Source: Sporofaciens musculi
GTDB taxonomy: Bacteria > Bacillota > Clostridia > Lachnospirales > Lachnospiraceae
NCBI RefSeq assembly: GCF_009830285.1
Contig: NZ_WUQX01000001.1
Location: 806,501 to 870,500 of the forward strand
Length of the DNA stretch: 64,000 nt
Reading direction: 5' to 3'
How positions within the stretch are numbered: position 1 is the first letter of the stretch; each line of letters starts with the position of its first letter. Under the pieces are notes generated by a model, which was not told where the DNA came from, ran no database searches, and saw nothing but the letters and a program-made list of their open reading frames with translations. Position numbers and translations under genes: made by a program. Below, in pieces: positions 45,186 through 51,966 of this stretch.

Positions 45186-45240
45186 TTTATCTGCTAATAA
45201 ATGGGAAGAAGCGTATTCTGCCTGTTTATTAGCAGATAAA
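45186..45240. repeat. Perfect 16-bp inverted repeat upstream of xis
   Basis: TTTATCTGCTAATAAA (45186-45201) and its exact complement TTTATTAGCAGATAAA (45225-45240) flank 23 bases. The repeat ends 31 bases before the excisionase start. There is no T-run, so it is not a terminator; an RNA structure or a protein-binding site is more likely. Confidence 0.75.
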
Positions 45241-45270
45241 GCTGTGCAAAGAATTAGGAGGATATTTTTG

Positions 45271-45465
45271 ATGCAGAGAATACCGAAGGCGATTAACAAA
45301 AAGAGGTTAGTCAGATATAAAGAAGGCGCAGAAATGTACAGCATGGGAATGAATAAATTTCAGTCTTTGGCGAAAGATGCAGGCGCAATATTGAAAATTG
45401 ATAGAATGGTATTGGTTGATTTAGATACGTTTGACCAGTATTTAGAATCATTTCGTGTGAAATAG
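45271..45465 (+). CDS. xis: Excisionase-like protein (DUF6462/Tn916 Xis type)
   Basis: The frame extends upstream, but AGGAGG sets ATG 45271 (64 residues). The protein is small and basic with a winged-helix look: RLVRYKEGAEMYSMGMNKFQ, SLAKDAGAILKIDRMVLVDL, then DTFDQYLESF. This is the pattern of excisionases encoded directly before the integrase. It would bind arm sites and favour excision of the ICE. The usual position upstream of int supports the call. Confidence 0.82.
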   Translation: MQRIPKAINKKRLVRYKEGAEMYSMGMNKFQSLAKDAGAILKIDRMVLVDLDTFDQYLESFRVK

Positions 45466-45519
45466 TCAAGATGCGTATATGCAAAGCAGAAAGATTTTTC
45501 GTATAACCGAAAATAAGTG

Positions 45520-45548
45520 TTGACTTTTAGTTAAACTGAAAGTATAAT
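45520..45548 (+). promoter_or_regulatory. Strong promoter with embedded palindromic operator
   Basis: TTGACT (45520-45525), exactly 17 bases, then TATAAT (45543-45548). The palindrome ACTTTTAGTT-A-AACTGAAAGT (45523-45543), with one mismatched pair, fills the spacer from -35 to -10. A repressor bound there would exclude RNA polymerase. The ribbon-helix-helix protein encoded next is the natural candidate. Confidence 0.75.
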
Positions 45549-45576
45549 GATTATGAAATGGATGGAGGTGTATATT

Positions 45577-45759
45577 GTGGCGAGGACAGGCAGACCAAAG
45601 TCTGACAATCCGAAAAAAAGCCTTATCGGGTTGAAGCTGACAGAGGAAGAAGCCGCAAAACTCAGGGAATATGCGTCCAAACATGACATGACCATAACGC
45701 AGGTGCTACAAAAGGGGATTGATTTGCAGTATGCAATGGAAGAACCGATAAGTAGTTAG
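45577..45759 (+). CDS. Ribbon-helix-helix (CopG-like) regulator, 60 aa
   Basis: GGAGGTG lies seven bases before GTG 45577; the upstream in-frame ATGs overlap the promoter and are unlikely starts. The product starts MARTGRPKSDNPKKS and continues LIGLKLTEEEAAKLREYASK, then MTITQVLQKGI, a standard single-domain RHH fold. It is likely to repress its own promoter and so control the integrase 33 bases downstream. Confidence 0.8.
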   Translation: MARTGRPKSDNPKKSLIGLKLTEEEAAKLREYASKHDMTITQVLQKGIDLQYAMEEPISS

Positions 45760-45792
45760 TACGAAATCTCTTTCCTTGAGAAAGGAGCAGAG

Positions 45793-47034
45793 ATGACAAA
45801 ATCAAGAAAGGATAATAAAGGGAGGGTTTTAAGGAAGGGTGAAACTCAGCGCAGTTGCGATGGCAAGTATGTTTATACTTATACCGATCCGGAAGGAAAA
45901 CGCCGGAGCATTTACTCTAAAGATATTATGGAACTGCGTGAGAGGGAGGAAAAACTGATTAAAGACCAGTTAGACGGATTGGATACTTATGTGGCTGGCA
46001 GTGCAACGGTCAATTTTGTTTTTGACAGGTATATATCTACAAAGTCAGAACTCAGGGGAACAACCATGAGGAACTACAAATATATGTATGACCGTTTTAT
46101 CCGTAATGGGTTTGGGAAGAAGAAAATCGCAGCGATAAAGTTTTCTGATGTGTTGCAATTCTACCAGCACTTGCTGAAAGAAAAGGAAATGCAGATTAAC
46201 ACATTAGAAACAATCCATACGGTGCTTCACCCAACATTCCAGTTGGCGGTGCGGGATGATATTATCCGCAACAATCCGAGTGACGGGGTTATGGCGCAGA
46301 TCAAAAAACAGCCGGGGAGAAATCATGGCGTAAGACACGCTTTAACTCTGGAACAGCAGAGAGCCTTTATAAACTATATAGAAAGCAATCCTACATATTA
46401 CCGTTGGACATCTTTATTTAAGTTCTTATTAGGGACGGGGTGCAGGATTGGGGAAGCAATCGGGATAAGGTGGGAAGATGTAAATTTTGAAAAACGTGTA
46501 ATCAGCATCAACCACAGTCTGGTTTATTACAGCAGAGAATTTAAGGAACACCCGATGTGTACGTTTTCTATATCACTCCCAAAAACAGAAGCGGGTATAC
46601 GCAGTATTCCGATGATGGATGCGGTTTATGATGCACTCCGGGCGGAGCTTGCAGACCAACAGGAAAATGGATTCAACGAAACGGAGATTGACGGGATGAA
46701 AGGTTTTATCTTTATGAACCGTTTTGGGTACGTCCACAATCCACAGTCTATCAACCGGGCAATCAAGCGTATATACGAATCGTACAATGCAGAAGAAGTG
46801 GTTAATGCTTCCAAGCAACACCGGGAGCCAGTGCTAATACCACATTTTTCATGTCATCATTTGAGGCATACCTTTTGTTCGAGGTTTTGCGAGAATGAAA
46901 CAAATTTAAAGGTGATCCAGTCCATAATGGGACACGCTAATATTGAAACCACGATGGACATATATGCGGAAGTCACCGATGCAAAGAAACAGGAAGCGAT
47001 TGAAAATTTAGCACACAAATTGGATGTATTTTAG
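45793..47034 (+). CDS. int: Tyrosine recombinase/integrase (Tn916 family)
   Basis: The 413-residue enzyme integrates and excises ICE 1. The N-terminal arm-binding domain (about 1-65) has an AP2-like YTYTDPEGKRRSIYS strand region. The core-binding domain (about 70-175) follows. The catalytic residues are visible: R in GTGCRIGEA near 220, HHLRH near 355, H in MGHANIETT near 380, and Y in MDIYAEVTD near 390. AGAAAGGAG precedes the ATG. The gene is intact and lies at the right end of the element, beside candidate arm repeats and the metG fragment. Confidence 0.95.
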   Translation: MTKSRKDNKGRVLRKGETQRSCDGKYVYTYTDPEGKRRSIYSKDIMELREREEKLIKDQLDGLDTYVAGSATVNFVFDRYISTKSELRGTTMRNYKYMYDRFIRNGFGKKKIAAIKFSDVLQFYQHLLKEKEMQINTLETIHTVLHPTFQLAVRDDIIRNNPSDGVMAQIKKQPGRNHGVRHALTLEQQRAFINYIESNPTYYRWTSLFKFLLGTGCRIGEAIGIRWEDVNFEKRVISINHSLVYYSREFKEHPMCTFSISLPKTEAGIRSIPMMDAVYDALRAELADQQENGFNETEIDGMKGFIFMNRFGYVHNPQSINRAIKRIYESYNAEEVVNASKQHREPVLIPHFSCHHLRHTFCSRFCENETNLKVIQSIMGHANIETTMDIYAEVTDAKKQEAIENLAHKLDVF

Positions 47035-47063
47035 GAAAGAGTCCGGCTAGGACTGACAGAGGG

Positions 47064-47101
47064 TACGACAACTTGTGTGCCATACGACAAGAGTACGACA
47101 A
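47064..47101 (+). repeat. Three TACGACAA direct repeats (candidate Int arm sites)
   Basis: Exact TACGACAA copies at 47064-47071, 47083-47090 and 47094-47101, just downstream of int and before metG sequence resumes. Integrase arm-type sites are short direct repeats close to the element end, so this is a good candidate. Confidence 0.6.
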
Positions 47102-47216
47102 ATTCAAAGGTTTTAATCAATGAAATAGCGTTATATGGCTGTGGTGGAGATGCGGAAAAGCGGCTAGTTAAAGGGAAATAAGCCATTTTAAATTAAATTG
47201 ACTTAAAATCCCCACA

Positions 47217-47675
47217 ATGAAGTCCTTGGGTGGTTCTGAGGTTAAGAAAGGTCAAGAAAAGGAGGAGAAGAAGGCTGTTGAAGCGGCGAAGGAAGTGATT
47301 GATTTCTCCAAGGTGGAAATCGAGCCGTTGTTCTCGGATTGTGTGGATTTTGAGACGTTCAGTAAGTCGGATTTTAGGGCGGTAAAGGTAAAAGAATGTG
47401 TCGCCGTGCCTAAGAGTAAGAAGCTGTTACAGTTCACCTTAGACGACGGGACGGATACGGAACGCACGATTTTAAGCGGGATTCACCCTTATTATGAGCC
47501 GGAGGAGTTGATTGGTAAGACGTTGATTGCCATTACAAATCTTCCTCCGAGGGCTATGATGGGGATTGATTCCTGCGGAATGATAATAAGCGCAGTCCAT
47601 GAGGAAGAAGGGGAGGAAAGGCTTCATCTTCTGATGGTGGACGACCATATCCCGGCAGGGGCGAAGTTGTATTAA
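47217..47675 (+). CDS. metG: 3' part of methionyl-tRNA synthetase (tRNA-binding domain)
   Basis: A 152-residue stretch equal to the C-terminal domain of bacterial MetRS. It has a lysine/glutamate-rich linker, then SKVEIEPLFSDCVDFETFSK, the OB-fold tRNA-binding core (VKVKECVAVPKSKKLLQF, TILSGIHPYYEPEELIGK) and the closing HIPAGAKLY. No aminoacylation domain precedes it; the frame meets a stop at 47199-47201. No ribosome binding site precedes ATG 47217. It is most simply the 3' end of a metG gene separated from its 5' part by ICE 1. Confidence 0.8.
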   Translation: MKSLGGSEVKKGQEKEEKKAVEAAKEVIDFSKVEIEPLFSDCVDFETFSKSDFRAVKVKECVAVPKSKKLLQFTLDDGTDTERTILSGIHPYYEPEELIGKTLIAITNLPPRAMMGIDSCGMIISAVHEEEGEERLHLLMVDDHIPAGAKLY

Positions 47676-47689
47676 GGCGGAAGGCAGGA

Positions 47690-47713
47690 TAAAAAACATC
47701 AATGTTTTTAGGA
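47690..47713 (+). terminator. Short hairpin after metG
   Basis: AAAAACAT and ATGTTTTT form an A/T-rich 8-bp stem with a two-base loop, about 20 bases after the metG stop. Weak terminator. Confidence 0.4.
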
Positions 47714-47720
47714 GTCTGAT

Positions 47721-47746
47721 TTACGCCTTTACGCCAAACTTACGCC
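47721..47746 (+). repeat. Three TTACGCC direct repeats after metG
   Basis: Exact TTACGCC copies at 47721-47727, 47729-47735 and 47740-47746. They differ from the TACGACAA set of ICE 1 and could be the arm-type sites of another, lost or adjacent, integrated element. Confidence 0.55.
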
Positions 47747-47837
47747 ATTCGATGCAGAAAGTTGTGCAGAGGTAAAAAAATCGCAAATTTCATACAGAGC
47801 TATTGGATTTTGAACAAAGAAATATGGATTATGAGAA

Positions 47838-47875
47838 AGGCTTTAAGAGAAAAGAAACTCTTAGAGCCTATTTTG
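47838..47875 (+). terminator. Rho-independent terminator
   Basis: AGGCTTTAAGAG (47838-47849) pairs with CTCTTAGAGCCT (47858-47869), one wobble, followed by ATTTT. It lies in the 290-bp gap between metG and the zinc-ribbon gene; no other feature is evident there. Confidence 0.65.
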
Positions 47876-47966
47876 CGTTTTGGGATATGTGCGGTAGGTC
47901 GCAGACTATCCTTCATATCAGATATTTTCTATACTGTATTTGTGCCGCTAACTGAAAGGCGGCGGA

Positions 47967-49373
47967 ATGGAGATTGATATGAAAAATAGTTTAGCAGACA
48001 TACACCCGGAACTTGTAAGCGAATGGTCGGAGAGTAACCTTCCACTTACCCCCGATACAGTAACCTACGGCTCAAATAAAGAAGTATGGTGGAAAGGGGC
48101 TTGCGGGCATGAATGGCAAGCCAGTGTAAAAAGCCGTTCTTCCGGCGAGAACTGTCCTATCTGTTCAGGAAAAAGAGTCGTTGAGGGTATCAATGATTTG
48201 GCGACGTTAGAACCTGAGCTTGCATTGGAATGGTCAGAAGAAAATATAAGTTTAAAGCCGTCTATGGTCGGCATAGGCTCTCACAAAAAAGTGATATGGA
48301 AAGGCAAATGCGGGCATGAATGGTCAGCCAGTGTGAAAAACCGGGTGAAGGGCAGCGGCTGTCCATACTGTTCCCATCATCTGGTATTAGAGGGGTTCAA
48401 TGACCTTGCTTCGCAAATGCCAAAAGTAGCCGCTGAATGGTCTGAAAAAAATTATCCACTGCGCCCAACGATGGTTACAGCCTATACGAATCGTAAAGTA
48501 TGGTGGAAGTGCAAAGAAGGTCATGAGTGGAATACGCAGATTTCGACCCGTTCATATGGAAGTAAATGCCCGTATTGCAGCGGGGAAATACTTCTCAGTG
48601 GTTTCAATGATTTTAGGACAAGACAGCCACAGCTTGCCGGGGAATGGTCAAAGCGCAATCTTCCCTTGACCCCGGACATGATAAATGAGAAATCACGCAA
48701 AAATGTATGGTGGAAATGTCAGAAATGTGGATTTGAATGGAAAGCAGTCGTCCATTCAAGAGTAAAAGGCGCAAAATGTCCCGTATGTGCGGACAGGGCA
48801 ATACTTTCTGGATATAATGATTTGGCTTCGACTGACTCGTATCTGCTTGGAGAATGGGACTATGAAAAGAACACAGATATATCCCCGGAGTATATTTCAA
48901 GAAATTCCATGCGTAAGGTGTGGTGGAAATGTCCGTTTGGACATTCGTGGAAAGGGAAGATTTCTGAAAGAGCGATAGACGGGAAGGGATGTAGGGAATG
49001 TGAAAAGGAATATCAGGGTGTGTTTCCGCAATTAGCGGTTGGCTACTATGCGGCGAAGAAAGGTCTGAAAGTATTGTTTCACTCTGATACAGCCCTTGGA
49101 ATCCCGCTTGAAATCTATATACCCGAAGAAAAAGTTGCAGTTGAATCTTTTGAAGGGACAAAGGAGATGGAGGGCGTAAAGAAATATATTTGCAAACAGA
49201 AAGGAATTAAGTTGGTTAAGATTATCTATCGTACAAATGATAATGAAATAGAGTTTGCTTACAAGATAAAAAGGCTGTTTCAGAGCATACATATTTTTAT
49301 ATCTTCAGATGTGGAACAAGATGTAATGACTATAAGAGAGCATTTTTATAAATGGAGAAAGAGACAGATGTAG
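47967..49373 (+). CDS. Five-repeat zinc-ribbon (DUF4379) protein with putative nuclease tail
   Basis: A 468-residue protein with five tandem repeats of about 60-70 residues (to residue 345). Each has LxxEWS, a WWKC or WKGKCGHEW block and a CPxC pair, the treble-clef layout of DUF4379. The last repeat ends in CRECEKE. The C-terminal 120 residues (LGIPLEIYIPEEKVAVESFE, then KYICKQKGIKLVKI) resemble a Vsr/PD-(D/E)XK nuclease core. A DNA-recognition array tied to a nuclease suggests defence or DNA processing, but the exact role is unknown. An alternative start is ATG 47979. Confidence 0.75.
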   Translation: MEIDMKNSLADIHPELVSEWSESNLPLTPDTVTYGSNKEVWWKGACGHEWQASVKSRSSGENCPICSGKRVVEGINDLATLEPELALEWSEENISLKPSMVGIGSHKKVIWKGKCGHEWSASVKNRVKGSGCPYCSHHLVLEGFNDLASQMPKVAAEWSEKNYPLRPTMVTAYTNRKVWWKCKEGHEWNTQISTRSYGSKCPYCSGEILLSGFNDFRTRQPQLAGEWSKRNLPLTPDMINEKSRKNVWWKCQKCGFEWKAVVHSRVKGAKCPVCADRAILSGYNDLASTDSYLLGEWDYEKNTDISPEYISRNSMRKVWWKCPFGHSWKGKISERAIDGKGCRECEKEYQGVFPQLAVGYYAAKKGLKVLFHSDTALGIPLEIYIPEEKVAVESFEGTKEMEGVKKYICKQKGIKLVKIIYRTNDNEIEFAYKIKRLFQSIHIFISSDVEQDVMTIREHFYKWRKRQM

Positions 49374-49383
49374 TCTGTTGCTT

Positions 49384-49421
49384 GCCGTCTATTCTTTTCG
49401 GAGGGATAGGCGGTTTTTTTT
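49384..49421 (+). terminator. Rho-independent terminator
   Basis: GCCGTCTATTC pairs with GGATAGGCGG through several wobbles, followed by TTTTTTTT. It closes the zinc-ribbon gene. Confidence 0.75.
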
Positions 49422-49520
49422 GTGCTTAAATGAAAAAAACGGGGGAAAACAAAAAAATTTTAATGTTTTTCAAAAAAGTAGGGTGTCATTTTGCTTTTTC
49501 ATTCCAAATAAGTGAAGGGG

Positions 49521-49548
49521 TTGACTTCTAACATTAGTTAGGGATACT
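49521..49548 (+). promoter_or_regulatory. Possible promoter of the second element's par operon
   Basis: TTGACT (49521-49526), a 16-base spacer and GATACT (49543-49548). If used, it gives parA a leader of almost 400 nt. Moderate match only. Confidence 0.35.
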
Positions 49549-49647
49549 TCTTTACTGTAGTTTGAAAATTGAATCAGTCATTCGCTAAGACAAAATTTCT
49601 GATGATTAGCCACCTTAGCAGGTACGCCAAGACCTTATATACAATAA

Positions 49648-49833
49648 ATGAGCGATAATCCCCGCTATCAGTATCGGGTTGTCCCCGGTATGGCGATGAC
49701 AGTCAGAATGATAATGATACTCCTGTACGCAGCTTCAAGAGTTCCTTGGAGGGGTGAGATTCCCGTGAAGCAGATAACAGTCTGTAACTTAGCGATTTCC
49801 CGAAGCATAACGCTTCTACGCAGGGGGTGTTGA
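49648..49833 (+). CDS. Possible small leader-region protein, 61 aa
   Basis: ATG 49648 opens a 61-codon frame with an arginine/isoleucine-rich product ending in LAISRSITLLRRGC. There is no clear ribosome binding site. The frame occupies most of the 480-bp gap before parA. It may be a real small ORF of Tn1549-type elements or simply an open stretch in a structured leader. Confidence 0.3.
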   Translation: MSDNPRYQYRVVPGMAMTVRMIMILLYAASRVPWRGEIPVKQITVCNLAISRSITLLRRGC

Positions 49834-49860
49834 GGACAAATACTGCGTTTTCGTTTTGTC

Positions 49861-49918
49861 GGGGACAGGCAGATTGTCCCCGGATTTACATAGCCACATA
49901 AATAGCGTGGCTAAATTT
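49861..49918 (+). promoter_or_regulatory. Two perfect hairpins ahead of parA
   Basis: GGGGACA (49861-49867) pairs with TGTCCCC (49875-49881). TAGCCAC (49891-49897) pairs with GTGGCTA (49907-49913), followed by AATTTTT. The second stem with its T-run ends only a few bases before the parA ribosome binding site, so it looks like an attenuator. Confidence 0.5.
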
Positions 49919-49939
49919 TTGAAAAAGGAGGTTGTACTT

Positions 49940-50785
49940 ATGAACTCAGAGGAGATGATGCCAAATTGCAAAATAATCGCTCTGACTAACCAGAAGGGCG
50001 GAGTCGGAAAAACCACTACGACGGTCAATCTGGGGGTGAGCTTGGCACAGAAAGGAAAAAAAGTCCTTTTGATTGATGCCGACGCACAGGCAAATCTGAC
50101 AATGTCCCTTGGCTACAGCAGACCAGATGATTTGTCTGACACCCTTTCAAGTATTATGCAGGACGTAATCGACGACAAACCGTTTGACGTACAGAAAGCT
50201 ATATTGCACCATGAAGAAGGCGTTGACCTGCTCCCGTCCAACATTGAGCTGTCGGGATTAGAAGTAAGGCTTATCAATGCCATGAGCCGTGAAAGCGTGT
50301 TGAAAACATGCATTAATCAAGTAAAAGAGAAGTATGACATTGTACTGGTAGATTCGATGCCGAGCTTAGGTATGCTGACAATCAATGCCCTAGCAGCAAG
50401 CGACAGTATCATTATCCCGACCCAGCCGCATTATCTTTCAGCCAAGGGCTTAGAGCTGCTGCTTCACTCTGTATCCAAAGTTAGGCGGCAGATAAATTCC
50501 AAACTGCGGATAGAGGGAATCCTTATGACAATGGTTATGCCGCGCACAAATATTTCCAAGGAGATTACAGCTACGGTCAAAAGTGCTTATGGACAGAGAA
50601 TCAGAATCTTTGAATCCCAGATACCTCATTCAATCCGAGCCGTAGAAGCGACTGCGGAGGGCAAGAGCTTATTTGCCTATGATAAAGGCAGCAAAGTAGC
50701 TATGGCATATGGACAGTTTGCAAAGGAGGTGGAAGACATTGGCGAGAAGCAGAAGAAGCAAAATAGAGCTGACCGCATACGATGA
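49940..50785 (+). CDS. parA: ParA family ATPase
   Basis: AAAAGGAGG sets ATG 49940; the frame extends further upstream only through the hairpin region. The 281-residue protein has the deviant Walker A KGGVGKTTT near residue 20, then LLIDADAQANLT, the Walker B-like IVLVDSMPS near 130, and PTQPHYLSAKG. It would act with ParB in segregation or stabilisation of the excised, replicating element. Its 3' end overlaps parB by 47 bases. Confidence 0.93.
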   Translation: MNSEEMMPNCKIIALTNQKGGVGKTTTTVNLGVSLAQKGKKVLLIDADAQANLTMSLGYSRPDDLSDTLSSIMQDVIDDKPFDVQKAILHHEEGVDLLPSNIELSGLEVRLINAMSRESVLKTCINQVKEKYDIVLVDSMPSLGMLTINALAASDSIIIPTQPHYLSAKGLELLLHSVSKVRRQINSKLRIEGILMTMVMPRTNISKEITATVKSAYGQRIRIFESQIPHSIRAVEATAEGKSLFAYDKGSKVAMAYGQFAKEVEDIGEKQKKQNRADRIR

Positions 50786-51686
50786 CCTATTTGAAACAGA
50801 CGTTAGCCGTGCAGAAGCCAGTTTAAGTAAGATAAGGGAGATACCTATTTCCGAAATAGACGAGTTTCCAGACCACCCGTTTAAGGTGCTTATGGATGAG
50901 GATATGGAACAGCTTGTTGACAGCGTTAGAAGGATTGGGGTAATGACTCCGGCAACGGTTCGGAAAAAGGAGGACGGGCGATATGAGTTAATCAGCGGTC
51001 ACAGGCGGAAAAGGGCTTGTGAGCTTGCAGGGTTTGACGTGCTGAAATGTGAAGTTAAGGAGTTGAGCCGAGACGAAGCAATCATTGTGATGGTTGAGAG
51101 TAATCTGCAACGCTCCACCATACTACCAAGTGAGAAGGCATTTGCTTATAAAATGCGGCTTGAAGCGATGAAGCGACAGGCAGGCAGACCTATAAAAGAT
51201 AATTATTCCCCAGTGGGAAATAATTTTGAGTTTGCAACTTCAAGCGATGAACTTGCAGAAAAGGTTGGAGAAAGTAAAAATCAAATTTTTCGTTATATCC
51301 GTCTGACCGAGCTAGTACCCGAAATCTTGGAAATGGTCGATGAACACCTGATTGCTTTCCGTCCTGCGGTAGAGATTTCCTATCTGTCCGAGGAACAGCA
51401 ATACACACTCCTAGAAGCCATGGGCTACAACGACGCCACGCCCTCATTGGCACAGGCAATCAAAATGAAAAAGTTCATGCAGGAAGACAAACTGACAGAC
51501 GAGGTTATTCAGTCCATCATGCAGGAGGAAAAGCCAAACCAGAAAGAAAAACCTGCATTTAAAGACGAAAGGATAACGAAGCTCATACCAAATACTATCC
51601 CCAGAGGACAAGAGACAGATTTTGTAGTCAAGGCGTTGGAGTTTTATAATCGACACCTGCAAAAGCAGCGGGGGAAGGAAAGATAA
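50739..51686 (+). CDS. parB: ParB family DNA-binding protein
   Basis: TTG 50739 follows AAAGGAGGT at the right distance, so the start lies inside parA (315 residues). The N-terminal ParB/Spo0J domain shows FPDHPFKVLMDEDMEQLVDS, the ISGHRRKRACELAG motif near residue 90, and ESNLQRSTILPSEKAFAYK. A helix-turn-helix region (ELAEKVGESKNQIFRYIRL) and helical tail follow. It partners ParA encoded upstream. I did not find an obvious parS palindrome in the region. Confidence 0.92.
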   Translation: MARSRRSKIELTAYDDLFETDVSRAEASLSKIREIPISEIDEFPDHPFKVLMDEDMEQLVDSVRRIGVMTPATVRKKEDGRYELISGHRRKRACELAGFDVLKCEVKELSRDEAIIVMVESNLQRSTILPSEKAFAYKMRLEAMKRQAGRPIKDNYSPVGNNFEFATSSDELAEKVGESKNQIFRYIRLTELVPEILEMVDEHLIAFRPAVEISYLSEEQQYTLLEAMGYNDATPSLAQAIKMKKFMQEDKLTDEVIQSIMQEEKPNQKEKPAFKDERITKLIPNTIPRGQETDFVVKALEFYNRHLQKQRGKER

Positions 51687-51899
51687 CCTGACACCGAGGG
51701 AGAAGTCTGCCCTTTTGGGGACAACAAATTTTTTTGTACTCCCCCTCTCCACACCTCTCCCCCTAAATACTGCCAGTAACTATCCGAGAAAAGAAATATG
51801 CGTAGGCAACAAGCCAAGTGGACGTACTTGTACGGACATTTGGCGACTGCCACGACAGCCGAATGGCTTATGCCTTGTCATAAGTTATAAGGCGTAAAG

Positions 51900-51923
51900 G
51901 CTGCCAAGATGAGCAGCTTTTTT
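51900..51923 (+). terminator. Terminator between parB and the adhesin gene
   Basis: GCTGC and GCAGC stem with an eight-base loop followed by TTTTTT. The rest of the 280-bp gap is free of convincing genes. A GGGGA/TCCCC inverted stretch is at about 51717-51744. Confidence 0.7.
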
Positions 51924-51966
51924 ACTGCTAACAAAATCACTAAACACAAACAAACAGGAGGAAACA

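Noticed and set aside
47217..47675. A free-standing tRNA-binding protein starting at ATG 47217
   Set aside because: There is no ribosome binding site, and the linker plus OB-fold is exactly the MetRS C-terminus; a gene fragment beside an integrase is simpler.
48613..49161. 182-codon minus-strand frame opposite the zinc-ribbon protein
   Set aside because: It follows from the repeat structure of the plus-strand gene; no start signals or family resemblance.
40607..49550. A 14-base identity (GTTAGGGATACTTC) between the oriT candidate of ICE 1 and the leader of the second element
   Set aside because: Several matches of this length are expected by chance in 64 kb, and the surrounding sequence is unrelated.
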